From NCBI RefSeq assembly GCF_007830515.1, contig NZ_VLKT01000012.1, positions 1 through 64,000 of the forward strand: a stretch of 64,000 bases of DNA, read 5' to 3'. A model generated the notes under the pieces. That model did not search any database. It was not told where the DNA came from and was given only the letters and a program-made list of their open reading frames with translations. Shown here piece after piece: positions 14,893 to 23,127 of this stretch. Each line of letters opens with the position of its first letter. Positions within the stretch are counted from its first letter, which is position 1. The position numbers and the translations under genes were made by a program. The stretch is from Mesorhizobium tianshanense (GTDB taxonomy: Bacteria > Pseudomonadota > Alphaproteobacteria > Rhizobiales > Rhizobiaceae).

Positions 14893-17250
14893 TCAAAACC
14901 CTGCCGCAATCACATTGTCGCGCCATGTGTCGGCAATGTGCGGGAAATCCAGAGGCTGGTTGTTGCCGAGGAGCAATTCCAGGACACGCGGCGGCGTCAG
15001 CGGTATCTCCTGGACGCGTCGACCGGTGGCGTTCGAAACGGCGCAGGCGATTGCCGCGGCGACGTTGAGGATCGGCACCTCGCCGGCCCCCTTGGTGCCC
15101 AGCGGCCCGATCGAGGGCGCCCCTTCGTACAGGCTGATCTCGACCGGCACCACATCCTGCGCGAGCGGCACCCGGTAGGTCTCCAGGCCGGCCTGGCAGA
15201 TGCGGCCATTGGCGCCGATGGAGATCTCCTCATGCAAGGCGTAGCCAAGGCCCTGCACGACGCCGCCCTGTATCTGTCCGTAGATAGCGCGGGGATTGAG
15301 GGCCCGCCCGACGTCCTGGACGACCGTGTAACTCAACACCTCGACATGTCCGGTTTCGGGGTCGACGGCCACTTCGCAGTCATGCACCGCAAAGACCGGG
15401 ATGTCGATGGCGTCGATGAAGTGGCCGGCCGCGCAGCCCGGCATCGCCGCCACGCCAGGCCCGGTGAAGGCGCCGCTTCCCGAGATCGGACCTGTCATTC
15501 GCTGCGCGCGCTCGGCAACCTTCTCGATCGTCGTTCCGGAGCCCTTGACGCCAAGGATCTCGACACGCCCGTTTTCGAGAACGAGATCCTCGGTGGAGGC
15601 CTCCAGCATGTCCGAGGCGACGTGCAGCAGCTTCTTGCGGACCTCGACGGCGGCGGCAAGGCTGGCGGCGCCCAGCGAAACGGTCGTCCTGCCGCCGCCG
15701 ACACCCAGATCGAAACCGCCGGCATCCGTGTCGGCGGTGCGCACGACGACGTCTTGCGGCCGCAGGCCAAGCGTGCTGGCGACGATCTGAGGCAGAGACT
15801 GCATCATCGAGCCTGAGCCGATCTCGACGCCGGAGGTCACCAGTGTCGCGCTGCCGTCCGGGTTGAGGTTGACGGTTGCCGCCGACGGACCAACGAAGAT
15901 GAACCAGGTGCCGACCGTCGTGGCCCGCCCATACAGCCTCTCTCCCGCCAGATGTTTTTTCGACGGCTTGGCCTCGCGCAATTCGGCCATACGATCGAGC
16001 ATTGGCCTCATAACATCGCCTTCGAACACCTGCCCGGTCGCGCCAAGGTCCTTGTCGCCCAGCACATTGCGTCGGCGAAACTCCAGAGGATCCATGCCGA
16101 TGGCGGCGCAGATCTCATCCGTATGCCGCTCCAGCGCGAATGTGTTGTAAACGCCGTTGCAGGCCCGGAATGCGCCGTTCGGCGCGGTGTTGGTGTAGAT
16201 GGCGCGGGTCGATATCTTCACCGAGCCGAGCCGGTAGTTGCCGCCCAGCGTGTGCGCCGTCATGGTCGTGAGAAAAATCTGTTCGCCGCCATAGGCGCCG
16301 CAATCCATCAGCACCACGGCCTCGCGCCCGACGATCTCGCCTTGTCCGGTCACGGCCGAGCGGATGCGGATCTCGGCATTCTCGCGCGAGAGACAGGTCA
16401 GCATCTCCTCCTCGCGCGAATTGACGAGCTTGACGGGGCGCCCCGCAGCGCGCGCCAGCAGTGCTGCGAAGGGCTCCAGCGAGCAGTCGAACTTGAGCCC
16501 GAATCCGCCGCCGACCGCCGGCACGGTGACGCGAACATGCGATGCCGGCACGCCGACAAGGCGCGCGGTGACGTTGCGGACGGTCCACGGGACCTGCGTC
16601 GATGTCTCGATATGGAACCGCCCGTCCTCGTAGGACGCGACGACCGCGCGCGGCTCGAAGGACAAATGGTTTTGCCGGCCGATCCGGAAGCAGGAGGCGA
16701 CGATCTCGACATCGTCGCGTGCAAACGCAGCGTCGGTGTCGCCGCGTACGACCGTTGCCTCCCATGCCACATTGCCGGCATGCGCGCCGCCTTCGAGCAG
16801 CACTTCGTAGTCCCGCCAATCGGGATGGACCAGCGGCGCATCCGGCGCCAGCGCGTCGGCCATCGTGATTACCGCCGGCAACGGCTCCAGTTCGACGATG
16901 ATCGCCGCGGCGGCGGCCTTGGCCTGCGCCAGGGTCTCGGCGGCGACAGCCGCGATCGGCTCGCCGTCGTAGCGGATGCAGCCGGTCGCGAACAGGGGAT
17001 GGTCGGCGATGCCGATGCCGTGGCGGGCGGGCGAATCCTCGGCCGTCACGATGGCGCGGACGCCGGGCATCTTGCGCGCCACCGACGTGTCGGTGCGCAC
17101 GATCCGGGCCGACGGCACCTCGGCGCGCAGCTGCACCGCGTGAAGCATGCCGGGGCGTCCCTGGTCGACGGTATAGCGCGTGCGGCCCTGCAGCTTGTCG
17201 CGGGCATCGCGCCTCGGAAAGTTCATGGTCGCGGTTGAGGTTTCCGACAC
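14893..17250 (-). CDS. Xanthine dehydrogenase-family molybdopterin-binding (large) subunit, 785 aa
   Basis: This is the catalytic subunit of a three-part molybdenum hydroxylase, which inserts oxygen from water at an electron-poor carbon. The N-terminal alpha/beta hammerhead domain (about 15-120) begins DARDKLQGRTRYTVD. The molybdopterin motifs include PAVGGGFGLKFD (about 245-257), PNGAFRACNGVYNTFALE, and the C-terminal LGTKGAGEVPILNVAAAIACAV, whose Glu is the expected base. It lacks the AYRCSFR loop of CO dehydrogenase, so CO is not the substrate. Start GTG 17250 is behind AGGGAGCAGGA; ATG 17226 is an alternative without a good site. It is the last gene of the pxp-ABC-bioY-molybdenum hydroxylase operon, 19 bases after the iron-sulfur subunit. 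Confidence 0.92.
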   Translation of the reverse strand: MSETSTATMNFPRRDARDKLQGRTRYTVDQGRPGMLHAVQLRAEVPSARIVRTDTSVARKMPGVRAIVTAEDSPARHGIGIADHPLFATGCIRYDGEPIAAVAAETLAQAKAAAAAIIVELEPLPAVITMADALAPDAPLVHPDWRDYEVLLEGGAHAGNVAWEATVVRGDTDAAFARDDVEIVASCFRIGRQNHLSFEPRAVVASYEDGRFHIETSTQVPWTVRNVTARLVGVPASHVRVTVPAVGGGFGLKFDCSLEPFAALLARAAGRPVKLVNSREEEMLTCLSRENAEIRIRSAVTGQGEIVGREAVVLMDCGAYGGEQIFLTTMTAHTLGGNYRLGSVKISTRAIYTNTAPNGAFRACNGVYNTFALERHTDEICAAIGMDPLEFRRRNVLGDKDLGATGQVFEGDVMRPMLDRMAELREAKPSKKHLAGERLYGRATTVGTWFIFVGPSAATVNLNPDGSATLVTSGVEIGSGSMMQSLPQIVASTLGLRPQDVVVRTADTDAGGFDLGVGGGRTTVSLGAASLAAAVEVRKKLLHVASDMLEASTEDLVLENGRVEILGVKGSGTTIEKVAERAQRMTGPISGSGAFTGPGVAAMPGCAAGHFIDAIDIPVFAVHDCEVAVDPETGHVEVLSYTVVQDVGRALNPRAIYGQIQGGVVQGLGYALHEEISIGANGRICQAGLETYRVPLAQDVVPVEISLYEGAPSIGPLGTKGAGEVPILNVAAAIACAVSNATGRRVQEIPLTPPRVLELLLGNNQPLDFPHIADTWRDNVIAAGF

Positions 17251-17269
17251 GGCTTCCTGCTCCCTCAAC

Positions 17270-17728
17270 TCATGCGGCCCGGACCACGGACAAGGCCGTG
17301 TCGACGATGCGCTCATATCCGGTGCAGCGGCAGATGTTTCCGGCAAGGGCTGCCCTTATGTCGTCGCGGCTTGGATTCGGCTCCCGCTCGAGAAAGCTGG
17401 TCAGGCTCATCAGCATGCCTGGAAAACACATTCCGCACTGCACCGCGTCGTGCTCTTCCATCGCCTGCTGCAATGGCGACAGGACGCCGTCCGTCGCCAG
17501 CGACTCGACCGTGCGCACCTCGCAATCCGCCGCCAGCCCCACAGGCACAAGACAGGACATCACCGGACGCCCGTCCAGCAATACGGTGCATGCGCCGCAG
17601 AAGCCCTCGCGGCAGACCGTTTTCGCCCCGGTCAGATGGAATTCATCCCTCAGCACATCGACAAGCGGCGTCAGCGGCTCGGCGGCCGAAAACCGGTCTT
17701 CACCATTGACGTTGAGACGCAAGGACAT
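17270..17728 (-). CDS. (2Fe-2S)-binding small subunit of the molybdenum hydroxylase, 152 aa
   Basis: The subunit carries both iron-sulfur clusters that pass electrons from the molybdenum centre to FAD. The plant-ferredoxin-type cluster is CREGFCGACTVLLDG with the fourth Cys at MSCL. The C-terminal helical cluster has CGMCFPGM and CRCTGYERI. The length is normal for separate small subunits. It lies between the FAD subunit and the large subunit with 21- and 19-base gaps, the usual order for such enzymes. No signal peptide is present, so the complex is cytoplasmic. Confidence 0.95.
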   Translation of the reverse strand: MSLRLNVNGEDRFSAAEPLTPLVDVLRDEFHLTGAKTVCREGFCGACTVLLDGRPVMSCLVPVGLAADCEVRTVESLATDGVLSPLQQAMEEHDAVQCGMCFPGMLMSLTSFLEREPNPSRDDIRAALAGNICRCTGYERIVDTALSVVRAA

Positions 17729-17749
17729 CGGCTTGATCCCTTCCCGACT

Positions 17750-18610
17750 TCAGGACTGCTCGTGCAGGGCGGCGACGGCGCGGCGCACCAGGCTCGGCAG
17801 AACTTTCACGCGATACCAGCCAGGCGCCTCGATGCCATCGCGGCCCGAAAAATCGCCGCACAGGCGCTCGGCCTGCTCGGCGGCATGACGCGGGTCGAGA
17901 GCACCACCGACAAGGCCTGCTTCGAGCTGCATCCAGCGGCGCGCGACGGGTTCGACCGAGCCGACCGCCAGCCTAGCATTTTCGACGACGCCGGTCGGCC
18001 CCAGCGTCACGGCCAGACTGACGATTGCCACGGGATAATCGCCCGCCTTGCGCAGAGGCAGCCTTATATGCGCCGAGCGACGCGTCTTGCGTGGAACAAT
18101 CACGCGGCGGACCAGACGGCCGGGCGCGATGCCTGATCGGATCTCCACAAAGCGTTCGACCGTCATCCGTTCGGACCCGTTTGTTCCTGCGATTTCCAGT
18201 TCGGCGTCGAGGCATATAAGGGCGGGCACGAGATCCGCTGCCGCGAAAGCCGAAGCGCAGAGGTTTCCCCCAATCGTGGCGACGTGGCGGATTGCCGGAT
18301 TTGCGGAATTGCCGGCAGCCTGCGCCAGCGCGCTGCATTCGGGCAAGGACGCAAGCGCATTCGCCAGCTCGGCATGGGTGACGCCGGCTCCGATGCTGAT
18401 CTCGCGATCGAGAACATCGACACGTCGCAGTTCATCGATCCTGGAAATCGCGACATAGGACAGATCCTGCGGCTCGTGTCTGAGCGGAGCCCGCATGGTC
18501 CAGGTCGCCCCGGCAAGCACGCTTGCGGCCCGCCCCCGCTCGGCAAGGGCGGCAAGCGCGTCGGCCAGCGACGTCGCCACATAGAGCCGCTCTCCATTCT
18601 GGCTAGGCAC
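17750..18610 (-). CDS. FAD-binding medium subunit of the molybdenum hydroxylase, 286 aa
   Basis: A PCMH-type FAD domain: VLAGATWTMRAPLRHEPQDL near the N-terminus; IGAGVTHAELAN; and AIRHVATIGGNLCASAFAAADLVPALICLDAELEI with the family ATIGGNL motif (about 105-140). The CO-dehydrogenase flavoprotein C-terminal domain follows (SVEPVARRWMQLEAGLVG). It delivers electrons from the iron-sulfur subunit to NAD or another acceptor. It follows bioY by 30 bases on the same strand. The first FAD-binding motif (normally AGG-S/T) reads AGATW, slightly atypical. Confidence 0.92.
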   Translation of the reverse strand: MPSQNGERLYVATSLADALAALAERGRAASVLAGATWTMRAPLRHEPQDLSYVAISRIDELRRVDVLDREISIGAGVTHAELANALASLPECSALAQAAGNSANPAIRHVATIGGNLCASAFAAADLVPALICLDAELEIAGTNGSERMTVERFVEIRSGIAPGRLVRRVIVPRKTRRSAHIRLPLRKAGDYPVAIVSLAVTLGPTGVVENARLAVGSVEPVARRWMQLEAGLVGGALDPRHAAEQAERLCGDFSGRDGIEAPGWYRVKVLPSLVRRAVAALHEQS

Positions 18611-18640
18611 GCGAGAGGTCCTTCCTGCAGCAGGCCGATT

Positions 18641-19240
18641 TCAGCGATCGCTGTTGCCTAGATGGCCGACAGACTTCCACGCCAGCGGCAGCACCGCGGC
18701 GGCAAGCGCCAGCTTGAGCAGGTCGCCAAGGATGAACGGCGTGAGGCCCCAGGCAAGGATCGGCTTGTCCCATCCGACGACCGTTCCGAGCCAGGAAAGT
18801 CCGAAGGCATAGATGACGACTGTCCCCAAGAGCATGGAAAGCGCCATCGTGACGATCCTGCGATCCCAGCCATGGTTGGCGAGGAAACCGCAAAGGGCCG
18901 CGGCGGGCAGATAGCCGAGGAGGTAGCCGCCGGTCGGGCCGGCCATATAAGCAAGGCCGATGCCTTTTTCGGGCGTTCCGGCGAAAACCGGAAGCCCGAG
19001 CGCGCCTTCGGCGAGGTAAAGCGCGATCGTCGCCGCACCCAGGCGCCATCCGAAAGCCGTTCCGATGACCAGAACGACGAAAGTCTGCATGGTCATCGGC
19101 ACCGGATAGAACGGAACCTGCAGCTTGGCTGACAGCCACAGCGCCAGCGACCCGGCAATGACCAGAAAAACATTCCTGAGCGCCGTCGTCCGGCCGGAAA
19201 AAGCCTGATCTGCAAGCACGGGATAAGTCGAGGAAAACAT
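18641..19240 (-). CDS. bioY: BioY-family biotin transporter (ECF S component), 199 aa
   Basis: An integral membrane protein of six hydrophobic segments with the BioY hallmarks: KLQVPFYPVPMTMQTFVVLVIG, GAATIALYLAEGALGLPVFAG and LAYMAGPTGGYLLGYL. BioY binds and imports biotin, alone or with the ECF energising units BioM and BioN, which are not nearby. The start ATG 19240 has AGGAAAG upstream. Its place inside the operon, with a biotin carboxylase and a biotin carrier upstream and a molybdenum hydroxylase downstream, suggests it supplies the cofactor of the pathway. I see no site for a biotin repressor in the 32-base gap before it. Confidence 0.93.
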   Translation of the reverse strand: MFSSTYPVLADQAFSGRTTALRNVFLVIAGSLALWLSAKLQVPFYPVPMTMQTFVVLVIGTAFGWRLGAATIALYLAEGALGLPVFAGTPEKGIGLAYMAGPTGGYLLGYLPAAALCGFLANHGWDRRIVTMALSMLLGTVVIYAFGLSWLGTVVGWDKPILAWGLTPFILGDLLKLALAAAVLPLAWKSVGHLGNSDR

Positions 19241-19272
19241 GGTCTTTCCTTTCGATTGTCGGGTTTGACTGG

Positions 19273-20313
19273 TCAGCTCTCGCCAACCAGCATGCGGTAG
19301 CGGAACTGGTCGAGGATGACGGCGAGCACCAGCAGCGAGCCAAGCAGCACCATCTGCATGTACGAGCCGATTTGGGCGATGTTCATGCCGTTCTTCAGCA
19401 GCACGATGAAGAAGGCGCCGAGAACGACATTCTCCACACGGCCAAGCCCGCCTCGCAGGGAAACGCCGCCGATGACGCAGGCGGCGATCGATTCCAGCGC
19501 GATCGTGCCGCCGAGATTGCTTTCACCGGACTCGACGCGAGCGGTGAGCAGAAGGCCCGCGAGAGAGGCCAGCAGCGCGCACAGCACATAGGCCAGGAAC
19601 AGCACCCGCTTGGTGTTGACGCCGGACAGGTTGGCTGCCCTGACATTGCCGCCAACCGCGTAGATGTGAGAGCCGAGTTTCGTCCGGTTCATCACCAACC
19701 AGATGGCAATGATTGCCAGCAAGGCGATCATCACCGGCACGGGGACGCCCAGCACCCGCCCGAAGCCGAAGAAATTGCCGAAATCATAGGGCAAACCGGC
19801 CACCGGAACGCCGCCGGTCAGGAACAGCGCGATCCCCGCGCCGACCGACTGCACGCCAAGCGTCATGATGAACGGCGAGACATCGAACTGGGCGATGCCG
19901 AGCCCGTTCAGGCAGCCGATCAGCAGCGCGGCGCCCAGACCGGCGCCGGCACCAAGCAGGATCGCCAGCCAGATCATATCAGGCATGAGCGGCGCCAGCG
20001 CGACCATCGCCAGCGCCGACACGACCGAGGTCATGGCGATTGCCGTGCCGACCGAAAGGTCGAAGCCTGCGGTGATGAGAACCAGCATCTGGCCCAGCGA
20101 GACGAGGACCAGATAGACCGACTGCCTGGCGACATTGGTGAGATTCTGGATCGACAGGAACTGGCTCGAGATCAGCGAAAAGACGATCAGCGAAAAGACG
20201 AGGAAGAACGGCAGCACGCCGACGCGCAGGAACACCGCCTTTATGGCCGCCAGCAGGATGGCGGGGCCTCGCGGCGCTCCTGTATCCCCGGTTCGGCTGC
20301 TCTGGATGGTCAT
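19273..20313 (-). CDS. ABC transporter permease, ribose type, 346 aa
   Basis: The inner-membrane permease is of the BPD_transp_2 family with about ten hydrophobic segments. It has the conserved ANLSGVNTKRVLFLAYVLCALLASLAG loop and the LGGTIALESIAACVIGGVSLRGGLGRV region (family G-G-x-S-L-x-G-G). Its start overlaps the ATPase stop by four bases. With the ATPase at 20310 and the TorT-like binding protein at 21981 it forms a complete importer embedded between pxpC and bioY, so it probably brings in the substrate of the operon. Confidence 0.92.
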   Translation of the reverse strand: MTIQSSRTGDTGAPRGPAILLAAIKAVFLRVGVLPFFLVFSLIVFSLISSQFLSIQNLTNVARQSVYLVLVSLGQMLVLITAGFDLSVGTAIAMTSVVSALAMVALAPLMPDMIWLAILLGAGAGLGAALLIGCLNGLGIAQFDVSPFIMTLGVQSVGAGIALFLTGGVPVAGLPYDFGNFFGFGRVLGVPVPVMIALLAIIAIWLVMNRTKLGSHIYAVGGNVRAANLSGVNTKRVLFLAYVLCALLASLAGLLLTARVESGESNLGGTIALESIAACVIGGVSLRGGLGRVENVVLGAFFIVLLKNGMNIAQIGSYMQMVLLGSLLVLAVILDQFRYRMLVGES

Positions 20314-21827
20314 GATTGGATCCCCGTCTCCGCAAAGAAATGTTTCAGGACATTCTCCTCCGCGATCTCTGTGCCGGTGAGTTCGGCCGACACCCTGCCC
20401 TTCGAGAAAACCAGCAGCCGGTGCGCAAGGTTCATCACCTCCGGCAGGTCGGAAGAAATCACCACCACCGCCTTGCCGGCCTCGGCGATCTCCTTGATCA
20501 GCCGGTAGAGCGCGGCGCGCGTGCCCATGTCGACACCGACCGTCGGCTCATCGAAGATGTAGATATCCCGCTCCTCACCAAATCCCTTGCCGAACAGCAC
20601 CTTCTGCTGGTTGCCGCCGGAAAGCTTCGAGACAATGCGGCCCATATGGCCTGACGCGATGCCGACGCGTTCGCCGATCTTGTCGGCCAGCGCCTTGATG
20701 CGGCGCGGCGCAACAATGCCGAAGCGGCCCGCCATATCGGCCCGGCCAAGCAGGCTGAGCTTGATGTTCTCCCGCGCCGTTGCCGCCAGTTGCAGGCCCT
20801 CGCTCTTGCGGTCCGGCGGCAGGTAGTAGACGCCGCCACGCAGCATATGCCTTGTCGCCGCATGGGTCACGTCGCGCCCGTTCAGCGTGACCACGCCAGC
20901 CCGGATCGGCTGCAGTCCAAGAACGCTGCGCCAGATCCGCGACTTGCCGCTTCCGACCAGTCCGGCAATGCCCAGAACCTCGCCGGCGCGCACGTCGATA
21001 TCGACGCCGTGGAAGCCGGCGCCATGCATCTGGCGCAGCGTCATCAGCGTTCGGCCGTCCGGCTGGCGGCCGATCTCGGGGTAGATCTGGTCGATCGCCC
21101 GGCCGGTCATCAGTTCGACGAGCGCCTTCTCCGAGGTGTCGCGCGCCGACACCGTGCCGATCAGCCGGCCGTCGCGAAGCACGCTGATATTGTCGGCGAT
21201 TTCGCGGAATTCCTGGATGCGATGCGAAATGTAGATGATGCCGACGCCGTCGGCCTTTGCCTTGGCGATGAAGGCGAAGAGCTTGCGCGTTTCCTTTTCG
21301 GTGAGCGAGGCGGTCGGCTCGTCGAGGATCAGGACCTGCGCCTTGGCCAGGAACACCTTGGCGATCTCCACCATCTGCTGCTCGGCGCGCGACAGGGTGG
21401 AGACGCGCCGGCGGATGTCGATTTCGAAGCCGAGATCCCGAAACAGCGTGCGCGCGCCCTCGACCATGGCGCGCCGGTCGGTCAAAGGACCGCGCTTGAT
21501 CTCGCGGCCGAGATAAACGTTCTCGAAAACACGCAATGTCGGGATCAGCGAGAATTCCTGGAACACCGTGCCGATGCCATATTTGGCGGCGTCGTGCACG
21601 GAGCGCAGGTCGACCTCTTCGCCATCGATGCGCAGCGAACCGGATGTAGGCCGGTAGAGGCCGGAGAGGATCGAGATCAGCGTCGACTTTCCCGCGCCGT
21701 TCTCGCCGAACAGCACATGAACCTCGCCGCGATGAAGCGTGAAATCGACGCCGTCGAGCGCCTTGACGCCGGGAAACTCCTTCGAGATCCGGGTCATCTC
21801 CACGAGCGGTGGGTTTGTGTCGTCCAT
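20310..21827 (-). CDS. ABC transporter ATP-binding protein, two ABC domains, 505 aa
   Basis: A tandem ATPase of the RbsA/XylG type. Domain 1: Walker A GENGAGKST, signature LSRAEQQMV, Walker B VLILDEPTAS, H-loop YISHRIQE. Domain 2: degenerate Walker A GLVGSGKSR, signature LSGGNQQKV, Walker B IYIFDEPTVGVD. The start ATG 21827 (MDDTNPPLVEM) is preferred. An in-frame extension upstream is created by the family A palindromic repeat and is not protein-like. The repeat therefore sits between the binding protein and this gene, where it could adjust their relative expression. Confidence 0.92.
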   Translation of the reverse strand: MDDTNPPLVEMTRISKEFPGVKALDGVDFTLHRGEVHVLFGENGAGKSTLISILSGLYRPTSGSLRIDGEEVDLRSVHDAAKYGIGTVFQEFSLIPTLRVFENVYLGREIKRGPLTDRRAMVEGARTLFRDLGFEIDIRRRVSTLSRAEQQMVEIAKVFLAKAQVLILDEPTASLTEKETRKLFAFIAKAKADGVGIIYISHRIQEFREIADNISVLRDGRLIGTVSARDTSEKALVELMTGRAIDQIYPEIGRQPDGRTLMTLRQMHGAGFHGVDIDVRAGEVLGIAGLVGSGKSRIWRSVLGLQPIRAGVVTLNGRDVTHAATRHMLRGGVYYLPPDRKSEGLQLAATARENIKLSLLGRADMAGRFGIVAPRRIKALADKIGERVGIASGHMGRIVSKLSGGNQQKVLFGKGFGEERDIYIFDEPTVGVDMGTRAALYRLIKEIAEAGKAVVVISSDLPEVMNLAHRLLVFSKGRVSAELTGTEIAEENVLKHFFAETGIQS

Positions 21828-21849
21828 TTTTTTGCCGGCCTGGGGTCCA

Positions 21850-21928
21850 GAGCATCGGACCCAAAGCCTGCCCTCGGGCCTGACCCGGGGGTGGAACCGG
21901 TTTTGGGAAAATCCGATGCTCAAACAAA
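21850..21928. repeat. Intergenic palindromic repeat, family A, copy 2
   Basis: GAGCATCGGA (21850-21859) pairs perfectly with TCCGATGCTC (21912-21921), enclosing a GC-rich inner hairpin and ACCGGTTTTGGGAAAA. The block 21896-21928 is identical, inverted, to 11567-11599. It lies inside the long minus-strand operon, between the binding-protein stop and the ATPase start. Confidence 0.85.
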
Positions 21929-21980
21929 AAGGTCGGTCCGGTCCCGCCTTGCCTGGCGGGACCGGGCCGAGACGTCGCGA

Positions 21981-23048
21981 TCAGTTCAAGTTGAAGACCG
22001 GCTTGTAGCCGTCCGGCGGCAAGATGTTCGTCGGCGAAACGTCGTTGATGTTGGACGGATCCACAACAAAGATCTTCGGGCCGACATGCTTGACGTAATC
22101 CTTGCCTTCCAGGATGCGCACGGCCTGATCAACGGCAATGCGGCCCTGGATGACCATCGAGTCGGCCGGCGCAGCGAGGATGAAGCCGCGCTTGATGCCC
22201 TCATAGACGCCGGGCGTCATGTAGAACGAGAGCAGGTCGACCTGGCCTTGCAGGCCGCGTTCGCGAATGATGCCCTGCGCGGCCTCCGCCGTCACCGCGG
22301 TGCCGGCGATGTAGCGGATGTTCGGATTGGCCTGCAGCGCGTCCTCGACGAGCTTGAGCTGAACCTCCTTGCCGGTGTCGCCGAACTTGGGCTCCAGCAC
22401 CTTGACCGCCGAACCCTTGACAGCGGCGAGGAAGCCTTCGTTCGCCGCGCTCACCCAACCGGCGCCCGCCGGCCCGGGGAACCAGCCCACCACCACCTCT
22501 TCGCTGCCAGCCGGATGCTTCTTGGCGAGATAGGCGCCGGCCTCCGAACCCATCGTGTAGAACGAGACCAGTGACTTCGCCGAAATATCCGGCGACGAGA
22601 TGCCGTTGATGACGTCGATCACCGGAATGTCCTTCTTGCGGACTTCCGAGACGAGGTTGTTGAGGCCGTCGGCGGAAATCGCGCCGATGACGACCGCATT
22701 GGCGCCGCTGGCAACGCAATCCTCGATCTGCGAAATCTGCTTGTCGAGCTCGGTGTAGCCGCCGGCCTCCGACAGGTTCATCTTGACGCCGAGCCGCTTG
22801 GCCTCCTCCGCAACGCCGTAGTCGACGCCGAGCCAATAGGCGTCCTTCATGTGCGGAAACGAGACGCAGATGTTCCAGGGCTTCGTCGCCTTGTCGAGCG
22901 GCTCGTAGGTGACATCGACCGATTTGCCGTCGGCGGCAAACGCCGGCTCGATCTTGGCGGCGTCGTAGGGATACCAGTCGGCGGCGTAGGCGGCGCCGGC
23001 AACTAGGGTTGCCGCCGTTGCAAGCATCATTTTCCTGAAATTTCTCAT
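21981..23048 (-). CDS. TorT-like periplasmic substrate-binding protein, 355 aa
   Basis: The signal peptide MRNFRKMMLATAATLVAGAAYA is cleaved before ADWYPYDA. The type-1 periplasmic-binding fold resembles TorT of the TMAO sensing system. Shared features as I recall them are PWNICVSFPHMKDAYWLGVD, EAGGYTELDKQ, GANAVVIGAIS, ANPNIRYIAGTAVTAEAAQG and a C-terminal PTNILPPDGYKPVFN. Unlike TorT there is no TorS/TorR nearby; instead an ABC ATPase and permease follow. Here it is therefore most likely the receptor of an importer. The ligand is unknown, perhaps a small polar N-containing compound. The start ATG 23048 follows an AAAGGGGAATGGC-type site, 79 bases after pxpC. Confidence 0.85.
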   Translation of the reverse strand: MRNFRKMMLATAATLVAGAAYAADWYPYDAAKIEPAFAADGKSVDVTYEPLDKATKPWNICVSFPHMKDAYWLGVDYGVAEEAKRLGVKMNLSEAGGYTELDKQISQIEDCVASGANAVVIGAISADGLNNLVSEVRKKDIPVIDVINGISSPDISAKSLVSFYTMGSEAGAYLAKKHPAGSEEVVVGWFPGPAGAGWVSAANEGFLAAVKGSAVKVLEPKFGDTGKEVQLKLVEDALQANPNIRYIAGTAVTAEAAQGIIRERGLQGQVDLLSFYMTPGVYEGIKRGFILAAPADSMVIQGRIAVDQAVRILEGKDYVKHVGPKIFVVDPSNINDVSPTNILPPDGYKPVFNLN

Positions 23049-23127
23049 GCCATTCCCCTTTCTTGTTATCGGCCGCCGTCTTCCGAACGGTTCGGCCGCA
23101 CTTACCCAAAATGCCAGTTGCCCAACC

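Noticed and set aside
21828..21923. Upstream start of the ABC ATPase (MSIGFSQNRF...)
   Set aside because: The peptide is encoded by the family A repeat and reappears at 11572 from the other copy, so it is not part of the protein.
19372..22574. Plus-strand frames of 300 to 600 aa opposite the ABC ATPase and permease
   Set aside because: Complements of well-recognised transporter genes, with no motif of their own.
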